From NCBI GenBank assembly GCA_016192435.1, contig JACPUD010000084.1, forward strand, positions 1 to 35,223: a DNA stretch of 35,223 bases, written 5' to 3'. The stretch comes from Rhodocyclales bacterium (GTDB taxonomy: Bacteria; Pseudomonadota; Gammaproteobacteria; Burkholderiales; Rhodocyclaceae). The first letter of the stretch is position 1. Each line of letters begins with the position of its first letter. Positions 26,731-34,538 of the stretch are shown piece by piece. The translations under genes and the position numbers were made by a program. The notes under the pieces were generated by a model. That model saw nothing but the letters and a program-made list of their open reading frames with translations, was not told the DNA's origin and ran no database searches.

Positions 26731-26760
26731 ACTATAGTCCCGTCCGGGATCGCCTGTAAA
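26731..26760 (-). promoter_or_regulatory. Promoter candidate for the NlpC/P60 gene (near-leaderless)
   Basis: On the minus strand TTTACA (26755-26760), 18 bases, TATAGT (26731-26736). Initiation about 7 bases later would fall near 26724, only about 2 bases before the ATG at 26722, which lacks a ribosome-binding site. On the plus strand of the same 156-base gap, TATAAT at 26806-26811 is a possible -10 for acuI with no clear -35. Confidence 0.5.
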
Positions 26761-26878
26761 CCCCGCATTACATTCGGATTCAGGGTCTTGTAAGTCTCGG
26801 CTGTCTATAATCGACTGCTCCAGCACGAATACGACAATAAAACGGGCGCCGTCAAGGCTCGAATTCGAGGAGATTACC

Positions 26879-27880
26879 GTGAGTTTCAAGGCATACCTGA
26901 TCAATCAGGAAGAAGGCAAGATTGTCAGTCGATTCGTCGCCCTGGACGAATCGCAACTTGATCCCGGCGAAGTCACCATCGACGTGACTCACTCCAGCAT
27001 CAACTACAAGGACGCCCTGGCGGCGACCGGGGCGGGGCGCATCATTCGACGCTTTCCCTGCATCGGCGGCGTCGATCTTGCCGGCCGCGTAAAGGCCAGC
27101 ACGGATCCCCGTTTCAAGGCGGGCGACGAGGTCCTGGCCACCAGCTATGACATCGGCGTCGCACACCACGGCGGTTATGCGGAACAGGCGCGCCTGCCGG
27201 CCGACTGGATAGTCAAGCTGCCGCCCGGCCTTTCATTGCACGACGCCATGGCCTTGGGTACGGCAGGCTTCACGGCGGGGCTGGCAGTAGTACGCATGGA
27301 GCACGACGGATTGTCCCCGGACAAGGGACCGGTGGTGGTGTCGGGCGCCACCGGCGGTGTCGGCAGTATCGCGATCGAAATACTTGCCAAGCGCGGCTAT
27401 CACGTCGTCGCCCTGACCGGCAAGGAGGCCGAAAGCGACTATCTGAAAGGCCTGGGGGCCAAGGAAGTGCTGCTGCGTCAATCGCTCGACCTGGCAAAGA
27501 TCAAGCCGCTGGGCAAGGAAACCTGGGCCGGCGCGGTCGACAATCTGGGCGGCGATGTGCTGGCCTGGATGGCCAGCACCATGCAGGTGGGCGGAACACT
27601 GGCCTCGATCGGCCTTGCCGCAAGTTTCAGCCTGAACACCACGGTCATGCCCTTCATCCTGCGCGGCGTCAGTCTGCTCGGAATCGATTCGGTGAATTGT
27701 CCTATGGCGCAGCGAGCGGAAGTCTGGCGACATCTTGCGACGGACATGCGCCCGGCCCATCTGGCATCCGGCGCGGACCGGATGATTCGCGACATTGCAT
27801 TCGACGATTTGCCATCAGCGTTTGACGACTACATCCAGGGGCGAGCCAAGGGCCGTGTCGTGGTCAATATCGCGGCCTGA
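26879..27880 (+). CDS. acuI: Acrylyl-CoA reductase (NADPH), AcuI/YhdH family
   Basis: A 333-residue medium-chain dehydrogenase/reductase of the YhdH/YhfP/AcuI group. It has the N-terminal GroES-like domain (SSINYKDALAATGAG, IGGVDLAGRV) and the Rossmann loop SGATGGVGSIAIEIL (about 158-172), and no zinc ligands. AcuI reduces toxic acrylyl-CoA to propionyl-CoA, in 3-hydroxypropionate and DMSP breakdown. The start is GTG at 26879, preceded by GAGGAG at a good distance. The gene is 46 bases upstream of prpE, which makes the acrylyl-CoA reductase role more likely than a generic quinone oxidoreductase; that is an inference from context. Confidence 0.88.
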   Translation: MSFKAYLINQEEGKIVSRFVALDESQLDPGEVTIDVTHSSINYKDALAATGAGRIIRRFPCIGGVDLAGRVKASTDPRFKAGDEVLATSYDIGVAHHGGYAEQARLPADWIVKLPPGLSLHDAMALGTAGFTAGLAVVRMEHDGLSPDKGPVVVSGATGGVGSIAIEILAKRGYHVVALTGKEAESDYLKGLGAKEVLLRQSLDLAKIKPLGKETWAGAVDNLGGDVLAWMASTMQVGGTLASIGLAASFSLNTTVMPFILRGVSLLGIDSVNCPMAQRAEVWRHLATDMRPAHLASGADRMIRDIAFDDLPSAFDDYIQGRAKGRVVVNIAA

Positions 27881-27926
27881 AATCAGCAAGCATTCACCCT
27901 TACCAAAAAATTCAGCGAGGAATGTC

Positions 27927-29819
27927 ATGGGAAAATACACCGAGTTCTACAAGCGTTCCATCGAGCAGCCCGAAGCCTTTTGGGCTGACGAGGCGAAACT
28001 TGTCGATTGGCACAAGCCGCCGCAGACAATCCGCGATTACAGCAAGCCGCCGTTTGTAAAATGGTTCTCCGGTGGCGAAATCAATCTCTGCTACAACGCC
28101 GTCGATCGCCATGCCGCCAAGCGCCCCGATGATCGTGCGCTGATTTACGTCTCCACCGAGACCAACGAGGAGAAGATCTATACCTTCGCCGAGTTGAAGA
28201 CGGAAGTGATGCGCATGGCGGCGATCATGCAGTCGCTCGGCGTGGTCAAGGGCGACCGCGTGCTGATTTACATGCCGATGATCGCCGAGGCCACTTTTGC
28301 GATCCTGGCCTGTGCCCGCATCGGTGCCATCCATTCGGTGGTATTTGGTGGTTTCGCCTCCGGTTCGCTGGCGACCCGCATCGACGATGCCAAGCCCCGG
28401 CTGATCGTGTCGGCGGACGCGGGCATGCGCGGCGGCAAGGCGGTACCCTACAAACACCTGCTCGACGAGGCCTGCACTCTGGCCGAGTTCCCGCCGCAGA
28501 ACGTATTGATGGTCGACCGCGGCCTCGACCAGAACTTTTCCAAAGTTGCCGGCCGTGACGTCGATTACGCCAGCCTGCGCGCGCAACACATGGATGCCCA
28601 AGTCGATTGCGTCTGGATGGAATCCTCCGAGCCGTCCTACATCCTTTACACCTCCGGCACCACCGGCAAGCCCAAAGGTGTGCAGCGCGACACCGGTGGC
28701 TACGCAGTCGCCCTGGCATCGTCCATGAAGCATATCTTTACCGGCTTCGAGGGTGAGACGATGTTCTCCACCTCGGACATCGGTTGGGTGGTCGGCCACA
28801 GCTATATCATCTACGGCCCGCTGATCGCCGGCATGTGCACCGTGATGTATGAAGGCACGCCGATCCGTCCGGATCCGGGCATCTGGTGGCAGCTCGTCGA
28901 AAAATACAAGGTCAGCGTCATGTTCTCGGCACCTACTGCGATTCGGGTGCTGAAGAAGAGCGACAACAGCTGGCTGCACAAGTACGACCTGTCTTCGCTG
29001 AAGCATCTGTTCCTCGCCGGCGAACCGCTGGACCAGCCGACCCACGAATGGATCATGGGCGAATTGAAGTTGCCGGTGATCGACCATTACTGGCAGACCG
29101 AATCCGGTTGGCCGATGTTGTCCGCCGTGCGCGGCGTCGAGGACACCAAGATCAAATTCGGCACGCCGAGTTTCCCGGTTTATGGCTACGACTTGCGCAT
29201 CTTCCGCGAAGACGGCACGGTGTGCGACGCCAATGAAAAGGGCATCGTCGGCATCGTGCCGCCGCTGCCGCCAGGCTGCCTGTCCACCGTGTGGGGCGAC
29301 GACGAGCGCTTTGTCAGTACCTATTTCAGTTTGTTCAAGGAACCGTTGGTCTACTCGTCCTTTGACTGGGGCATCAGGGACGAGGAAAACTATCATTACA
29401 TTCTCGGCCGCACCGATGACGTCATCAACGTCGCCGGCCATCGTCTTGGCACGCGCGAGATCGAAGAGGCGGTGCAAGGCCACACAGCGGTTGCCGAAGT
29501 CGCGGTGGTGGGTGTCAATGATCAGTTGAAGGGTCAGGAACCGGTCGCCTTCGTCGTGGTCAAGGACGCGGCGCGGATTGCGACGCTTGATTTGCGTACC
29601 GCGCTGGAGGCGGAGATCAAGAAAGCTGTCGACAACAGTTTGGGTGCCATTGCGCGGCCGAAGCGGATTCATTTCGTCACGGGCCTGCCCAAGACACGCT
29701 CAGGGAAGATGCTGCGCCGGTCGATTCAGGCACTCGCCGAAGGCCGCGACGCGGGCGACTTGACCACGATCGACGACCCGTCGACGCTGGAGCAGATCAA
29801 GGCGGCGCTGGCGGGCTGA
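27927..29819 (+). CDS. prpE: Propionyl-CoA synthetase
   Basis: A 630-residue acyl-CoA synthetase of the ANL superfamily. It has the acetyl-CoA synthetase-type N-terminal cap (YTEFYKRSIEQPEAFWADEA), the AMP-binding loop YTSGTTGKPKGV (about 241-252), the motif YWQTESGWPM, and the C-terminal catalytic Lys in KTRSGKMLRRS (about 598), the usual site of regulatory acetylation. Its overall pattern resembles PrpE rather than Acs. It activates propionate, and in some bacteria 3-hydroxypropionate or acrylate, to the CoA ester. ATG 27927 has GAGGAA upstream; the frame extends upstream into acuI without support. It probably forms an operon with acuI. Confidence 0.92.
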   Translation: MGKYTEFYKRSIEQPEAFWADEAKLVDWHKPPQTIRDYSKPPFVKWFSGGEINLCYNAVDRHAAKRPDDRALIYVSTETNEEKIYTFAELKTEVMRMAAIMQSLGVVKGDRVLIYMPMIAEATFAILACARIGAIHSVVFGGFASGSLATRIDDAKPRLIVSADAGMRGGKAVPYKHLLDEACTLAEFPPQNVLMVDRGLDQNFSKVAGRDVDYASLRAQHMDAQVDCVWMESSEPSYILYTSGTTGKPKGVQRDTGGYAVALASSMKHIFTGFEGETMFSTSDIGWVVGHSYIIYGPLIAGMCTVMYEGTPIRPDPGIWWQLVEKYKVSVMFSAPTAIRVLKKSDNSWLHKYDLSSLKHLFLAGEPLDQPTHEWIMGELKLPVIDHYWQTESGWPMLSAVRGVEDTKIKFGTPSFPVYGYDLRIFREDGTVCDANEKGIVGIVPPLPPGCLSTVWGDDERFVSTYFSLFKEPLVYSSFDWGIRDEENYHYILGRTDDVINVAGHRLGTREIEEAVQGHTAVAEVAVVGVNDQLKGQEPVAFVVVKDAARIATLDLRTALEAEIKKAVDNSLGAIARPKRIHFVTGLPKTRSGKMLRRSIQALAEGRDAGDLTTIDDPSTLEQIKAALAG

Positions 29820-29826
29820 GTTTTTA

Positions 29827-29869
29827 TGATGACGGGCGCTTTCGCACTTGGCGTCAGAGCCCGTCATCA
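29827..29869 (+). repeat. Inverted repeat after prpE
   Basis: A perfect 11-bp inverted repeat, TGATGACGGGC (29827-29837) and GCCCGTCATCA (29859-29869), with a 21-base loop, starting 7 bases after the prpE stop. There is no T tail on the plus strand, so it is more likely a 3' mRNA structure or Rho-dependent end than a classical terminator. Confidence 0.5.
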
Positions 29870-29907
29870 GGCCGTTCCTCGAACAAGTGGATGGCTGTCG
29901 TCAATTT

Positions 29908-29941
29908 GGCGCATGGGTTGCACAATGTGCCAACCTGCGCC
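29908..29941. repeat. Dyad in the prpE/lapB spacer
   Basis: A 34-base imperfect palindrome: GGCGCATGGGTTGCACA (29908-29924), one A, then TGTGCCAACCTGCGCC (29926-29941), pairing with a small bulge. It lies in the 288-base gap between prpE and the secretion operon, about 165 bases upstream of lapB. It could be an operator for the adhesin operon or a hairpin at the end of prpE transcripts. The rest of the gap shows a CTGTACAG palindrome (30035-30042) and TAATAT (30057-30062) but no convincing complete promoter. Confidence 0.4.
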
Positions 29942-30107
29942 CCACCTGTCCGCGATCTGACGTGGTGTAGTGATTCATCGCTTTATGCGCGACGACTCGC
30001 GATCGGAAGGTTTGAAGGCATAATCCATACTTCTCTGTACAGTATTGGCGGGAATCTAATATGGATGGATCCGCGCGAGCTTTTCGACGGCCTGAAGCGA
30101 GGCGGAC

Positions 30108-32345
30108 ATGAACCCAAGTGCCACATGGGACGGTGCCGATCGCCGTCAAGGCGATGATCCGGACTATGCCGGTCCGGAACGGCGTCTCGGGCTGTACGCG
30201 CGAGTTGATGGGGTCCGCGAGGATCTGCTTCACCACGATCCACTGCTCGATTGCCTGGTCGAGCTGACACGCATACATGGACGTCCAAGTACCCACGCGG
30301 CACTGACGGCTGGTTTGCCTCTGCCGGCCGAGGGACTGACACCTTCCCTGTTTGTTCGTGCGGCGCAGCGGGCGGGGTTCGCCAGCAAGCTGGTACGGCG
30401 TCCTCTGGACAAGATAGACGTGGCCTTGCTGCCGGTTATCCTGCTGCTCAATGGCAATGAAGCCTGCATTTTGCTGGATTGGGACGAGGACGGCGGCAAC
30501 GCCAGATTGCTGTTCCCGGATACTGCTCAAGGTGCGGTATTGTTGCCGCGTGAAACTCTGGCGGCACGCTATGCGGGCATTGCGCTGTTTGCCCGGCCAC
30601 ATTTCCGCTTCGATCAGCGTACGCCGGAGGTAGTCGAAGTCGCCCAGCGGCATTGGTTTTGGGGCGCGATCATGGAACAGTTACCGGTCTATCGCGACAT
30701 TCTGGGTGCCGCCGCCCTGGTGAATGTCTTTGCGCTGGCGATGCCGATATTCACCATGAACGTTTATGACCGCGTGGTACCCAACAACGCGGTCGAGACG
30801 CTATGGATGTTGGCTGGCGGTTTGTTGCTGGTGCTCGGGGTCGACTACGCCATCCGTTTGTTGCGTGGACACTTTGTCGATCTGGCCAGCTCCCGGATCG
30901 ATCTGAAGTTGTCGGCGCTGATCATGGAGCGCGTGTTGGGCATGCGGCTGGCCGATCGTCCGGCATCGGTGGGATCCTTCGCGTCCAACTTGCGTTCGTT
31001 CGAGACCGTGCGGGATTTCATCGCCTCGGCCACCGTGACTGCCGTGATCGATCTGCCGTTCGCGATACTTTTTCTATTGGTTATTCTCTGGATATCCTGG
31101 CCGCTGGTGATTCTTCCCATACTTGGCATCATCGGGGTGCTGATCTATAGCTACGTGATCCAGTACAAGATGCGCGAACTGTCGGAAACAACTTTTCGTG
31201 CTGCGGCCTTGCGTAATGCCACATTGGTGGAAAGCCTGACGGCGCTGGAAACGATCAAGGCCAACGGCGCCGAGGGCCTGATGCAGGCGAAGTGGGAGAA
31301 AACAGCGGCGTTCCTGGCGCGGACCAGCGCCCGCCTGCGACTGCTTTCCTCGTCCGCCATGAACGGAGCCGCGACGCTGACGCAGCTGGTCAGTCTGACG
31401 ATAGTCGTCGCCGGGGTCTATCTGATACACGAGCGCTGGCTCACAATGGGCGGGCTGATTGCCTGCACCATGCTTGCTGGTCGCGCCATGGCGCCATTAG
31501 GCCAGGTGGTCGGTCTACTGATGCAGTTCGAGAATGCCAAGATGGCCCTCTCTGCGTTGGAGACGACCATGACGACGCCGGGCGAGCGCTCGGAGGAAAG
31601 TTCGTTCATTCATCGCCCTGAAATTCGCGGAGAAATAGAATTTCGCAATGTCAGCTTTTCTTATCCCGGCCACACTCAAGAAGTATTGCGCGGCGTTTCG
31701 TTTCGCATCAGGCCTGGCGAACGAGTGGTTGTGCTGGGGCGGGTCGGATCGGGCAAGACCACTTTGCACAAGCTGATGCTGGGGCTCTATCAGCCAACGG
31801 AAGGGGCGGTTTTCCTCGACGGCGTCGATTTGCGACAGCTGGATCCTGCCGATTTGCGACGCAATGTCGGTTACGTCGAGCAGGATACGCTACTGTTCTA
31901 CGGTAGCCTTCGCGACAATATTGCCTTGCGTGCTCCTTACGCCGACGATCTGGCAGTCGTCACTGCGGCCGAAGTCGGCGGTCTGACTGATTTCGTCAAT
32001 CGGCACCCGGAAGGGTACGACATGGTAATCGGGGAGCGCGGCGCTTCGCTGTCCGGCGGCCAGCGCCAGGGCGTTGCCATTGCCCGGGCTGTACTGCTTG
32101 ATCCACCGGTATTGCTGCTCGATGAACCGACCAGTTCCATGGACTTCACGTCGGAAAGCCAGTTCAAGGAAAGCCTGCGTCGTTTCATGCAACACAAGAC
32201 CATGATCATCGTGACCCACCGCATGAGCTTGATTGATCTGGCTGAGCGAATGATTGTTATCGACGACGGCAAGATCGTGACCGATGGCCCCCGGAAACAG
32301 GTTGTCGAGTCGCTCCAGGCCGGGCGGGTGGGGAGGGCGACATGA
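30108..32345 (+). CDS. lapB: Type I secretion ABC transporter, LapB-like
   Basis: A 745-residue exporter with four parts. An N-terminal basic tail carries DRRQG and YAGPERRLG. A C39-like domain (about 42-165) has the LapB consensus (HDPLLDCLVELTRIHG, AGLPLPAEGLTP) but no catalytic Cys-His pair, so it docks substrate without cleaving it. The membrane domain has about six helices (175-450). The ATPase has Walker A GRVGSGKTT, signature LSGGQRQGVAIARA and Walker B LLLDEPTSSMD. In Pseudomonas, LapB exports the giant adhesin LapA in one step with LapC and an outer-membrane TolC-like protein. The stop overlaps the next start (ATGA). The adhesin gene 2.2 kb downstream supports the assignment. The TolC-like partner is not in the window. 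Confidence 0.92.
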   Translation: MNPSATWDGADRRQGDDPDYAGPERRLGLYARVDGVREDLLHHDPLLDCLVELTRIHGRPSTHAALTAGLPLPAEGLTPSLFVRAAQRAGFASKLVRRPLDKIDVALLPVILLLNGNEACILLDWDEDGGNARLLFPDTAQGAVLLPRETLAARYAGIALFARPHFRFDQRTPEVVEVAQRHWFWGAIMEQLPVYRDILGAAALVNVFALAMPIFTMNVYDRVVPNNAVETLWMLAGGLLLVLGVDYAIRLLRGHFVDLASSRIDLKLSALIMERVLGMRLADRPASVGSFASNLRSFETVRDFIASATVTAVIDLPFAILFLLVILWISWPLVILPILGIIGVLIYSYVIQYKMRELSETTFRAAALRNATLVESLTALETIKANGAEGLMQAKWEKTAAFLARTSARLRLLSSSAMNGAATLTQLVSLTIVVAGVYLIHERWLTMGGLIACTMLAGRAMAPLGQVVGLLMQFENAKMALSALETTMTTPGERSEESSFIHRPEIRGEIEFRNVSFSYPGHTQEVLRGVSFRIRPGERVVVLGRVGSGKTTLHKLMLGLYQPTEGAVFLDGVDLRQLDPADLRRNVGYVEQDTLLFYGSLRDNIALRAPYADDLAVVTAAEVGGLTDFVNRHPEGYDMVIGERGASLSGGQRQGVAIARAVLLDPPVLLLDEPTSSMDFTSESQFKESLRRFMQHKTMIIVTHRMSLIDLAERMIVIDDGKIVTDGPRKQVVESLQAGRVGRAT

Positions 32346-33772
32346 GCCTTGAGGCATTGGCGCAACGATTCCTGAGCGTGATCGGCCGCGTTCGGAACTG
32401 GCTCGAAGTGATCCGGTTGCGGGTGCAGCCGAGCGTGGATCGATGGTTGGCCGACTGGAAAGAGAATCCGGAAATTCGTGAGGCGGATTTTGTCAAGGAT
32501 GCCGACTACTTCATGATCCACCAGGAGCCCCTGCGGGCTCGTGTATTGGTGAGGACCATCTTGATCGCACTGGCGCTATTCGTCATGTGGACGGCAGTCG
32601 CCCTGGTCGATGAGATCACCAAGGCCGACGGCAAGGTGATTCCATCCAGCCAGATACAGATACTGCAGAGTCTGGATGGCGGGATCGTGGTTGAAATCAA
32701 CGTCAAGGAAGGGCAGGTTGTAGATGCGGGTCAAATTCTATTGCGCGTCGACCCGACGCGCTTCGAGTCATCGGTACGTGAGAATCGTTCGCAGTACCTT
32801 GCGTTGACAGCAAAGGCGGCGCGTTTGCGTGCATTGGCCGAAGGATTGCCTTTCGTTCCGCCACCGGAAGTGCTGGTTGAGGACCCGAAGACGGTTCAGG
32901 ATGAACAGCGTCTGTATGAAACCGCGAGGTCGAACGTAGAGGCGCAGATATCGATCGCCCGACAGCAATTGGTGCAGCGCCAGCAGGAACTCTCGGAAAT
33001 GCGTGTCAAACGCGAACAGGCCTCCCAAGCATATGAACTTACGGCCAAGGAATTGACGCTTACCAAACCATTGATCAATTCGGGGGCGGTATCCGAAGTC
33101 GAATTACTGAGGTTGGAGCGAGACACGACGCGTTTCAGGGGCGAGCGTGACATGGCCGCAGCACAGATATTGCGTTCGCAAGCGGCGATGGCGGAGGCGT
33201 CACGCAAGATCGAGGAGATCGAATTGAACGCCCGCAACGAAGTGCGCAAGGAGCTTGGCGACACCATGGCCAGACTCAACGCCTTTACCGAAGGTGGCGT
33301 TGCTCTCGCCGACAAGGTCAAGCACGCTGCGGTACGCTCGCCGGTCAAAGGTACCGTCAAGCGGCTTCTGGTGAACACGGTAGGTGGGGTTGTACAGCCC
33401 GGGAGGGACTTGATCGAGGTTGTGCCGCTCGATGACGCATTGATTCTGGAGGCCAAGGTCGCCCCGAAGGACATCGCTTTCTTGCGTCCCGGACAGCCGG
33501 CCATGGTTAAGTTCACTGCCTATGATTTTTCCACATATGGTGGCCTCGAGGCGAAACTGGAGCATATCGGTGCAGACTCGATCACGGATGAGAAAGGGAA
33601 TACCTTTTTCCTCGTCAAGGTGCGTACCAGCAAGTCCTCGCTCGGTGCCAATTTGCCGATCATCCCCGGAATGGTGGCCGAGGTGGATATCATCACCGGG
33701 CAGAAGAGCATTCTTGCTTATCTGCTGAAGCCGGTGCTCAGAGCCAAGCAGGGGGCGCTGACTGAGCGTTGA
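32342..33772 (+). CDS. lapC: Type I secretion membrane-fusion protein, LapC/HlyD-like
   Basis: A 476-residue HlyD-family adaptor. A cytoplasmic N-terminus of about 65 residues is followed by one membrane helix (about 68-90), then a lipoyl-like half-motif (ADGKVIPS ... GGIVVEINVKEGQVV), a long periplasmic coiled-coil (about 130-320), and the second lipoyl half with a beta-barrel. It ends with the family signature LAYLLKPVLRAKQGALTER. It bridges the LapB-like ATPase to an outer-membrane channel for adhesin export. The start overlaps the lapB stop (ATGA) and the stop overlaps a TTG start of the regulator (TTGA), giving a three-gene coupled unit. Confidence 0.93.
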   Translation: MSLEALAQRFLSVIGRVRNWLEVIRLRVQPSVDRWLADWKENPEIREADFVKDADYFMIHQEPLRARVLVRTILIALALFVMWTAVALVDEITKADGKVIPSSQIQILQSLDGGIVVEINVKEGQVVDAGQILLRVDPTRFESSVRENRSQYLALTAKAARLRALAEGLPFVPPPEVLVEDPKTVQDEQRLYETARSNVEAQISIARQQLVQRQQELSEMRVKREQASQAYELTAKELTLTKPLINSGAVSEVELLRLERDTTRFRGERDMAAAQILRSQAAMAEASRKIEEIELNARNEVRKELGDTMARLNAFTEGGVALADKVKHAAVRSPVKGTVKRLLVNTVGGVVQPGRDLIEVVPLDDALILEAKVAPKDIAFLRPGQPAMVKFTAYDFSTYGGLEAKLEHIGADSITDEKGNTFFLVKVRTSKSSLGANLPIIPGMVAEVDIITGQKSILAYLLKPVLRAKQGALTER

Positions 33773-34446
33773 ATGTAGTGCCGTCTCGTTTATCTCGTCC
33801 CATTCAGCATCTCTTTGTGTCTCCCTCGGGAGTGGCGTTGCCGCGCTGGTTGCAGGCGTTTCCGTCGGCGGCGGTAGCCGGTCCTGGAGCTTCGATCAAA
33901 CGTCTATCGGCAACGGCGCTCGTGTGGCTGAGACTTGATGATGGGCTTCCGGCACAGGAGCAGTTGACCGCACTGCGCAAGGCAGTCGGTGCCGCCCGCG
34001 TTATTGTGCTGGCGAATCGTCCTGACAGCGAAGAGGCGCTCGTCATGTTTTCATCCGGTGTTCGCGGCTACTGCAATGCGCACGCAACGGCGCCGAATCT
34101 GCGTCAGGTCGCAAATGTTGTTCAGGCTGGAGGGTTGTGGATTGGTGAAGCGCTGATGCAGAGGTTGCTTGCATCTACTCAGGCAGCCATGGCAAGAATT
34201 CCGACAACCAAGTTACCACTTAACAAACCTCACCGTGTTGCTACAGACCATTTGGCTACCTTGACCAGACGCGAGCAGGAAGTAGCTCGCTCGGTTGCCA
34301 GGGGTTCCAGCAACAAGGAAATCGCCCGTCAACTGGATATCACCGAACGTACGGTGAAAGCTCACGTAGGTTCTGTATTCCAGAAACTCAATGCACGCGA
34401 CCGGCTACATCTCGCCTTGATCATCAACGGCCAACTGCCGACCTGA
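33769..34446 (+). CDS. LuxR-family regulator with degenerate receiver domain
   Basis: A 225-residue protein. The C-terminal LuxR/FixJ helix-turn-helix (about 164-222) is intact: LTRREQEVARSVARG, SNKEIARQLDITERTVKAHV. The N-terminal 125 residues follow the outline of a response-regulator receiver (strand VIVLANR, helix, GVRGYCN, then VVQAGGLWIGEAL), but the conserved residues are gone. The acidic pair after strand 1 is replaced by Ser-Pro, the phospho-acceptor position in LVWLRL is not Asp, the Thr/Ser is Ala and the Lys is Asn. It is therefore probably not controlled by phosphorylation. The start is TTG 33769, overlapping the lapC stop by 4 bases; GTG 33778 is an alternative. It probably regulates the adhesin or its export. 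Confidence 0.85.
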   Translation: MNVVPSRLSRPIQHLFVSPSGVALPRWLQAFPSAAVAGPGASIKRLSATALVWLRLDDGLPAQEQLTALRKAVGAARVIVLANRPDSEEALVMFSSGVRGYCNAHATAPNLRQVANVVQAGGLWIGEALMQRLLASTQAAMARIPTTKLPLNKPHRVATDHLATLTRREQEVARSVARGSSNKEIARQLDITERTVKAHVGSVFQKLNARDRLHLALIINGQLPT

Positions 34447-34450
34447 TTCC

Positions 34451-34480
34451 CCCGCTACTGTCCTTTGGTCCAATAGCGGG
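34451..34480 (+). terminator. Weak hairpin between the regulator and the adhesin gene
   Basis: CCCGCTA (34451-34457) pairs with TAGCGGG (34474-34480) across a 16-base loop, 4 bases after the regulator stop. No T tail follows. It may end or attenuate the secretion operon transcript before the adhesin gene. The remaining 58 bases up to the adhesin ATG show no clear sigma-70 promoter. Confidence 0.4.
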
Positions 34481-34538
34481 TGTTGCGTCCTGCAGGTAGA
34501 GTCACGAGCATTCCATAGTCACGTGCGGAGCAATCATC

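Noticed and set aside
27912..29672. Minus-strand open frame of 586 codons
   Set aside because: Exact antisense of prpE, which is unmistakable; His/Asp/Gly-rich low-information product.
30035..30042. CTGTACAG palindrome as a LexA site
   Set aside because: Too short and without the CTG-N10-CAG spacing of the proteobacterial SOS box; kept only as a spacer feature.
29891..30157. Possible small gene of 88 codons before the secretion operon
   Set aside because: It overlaps the lapB start in another frame, lacks a ribosome-binding site, and spans inverted repeats; more likely untranslated leader.
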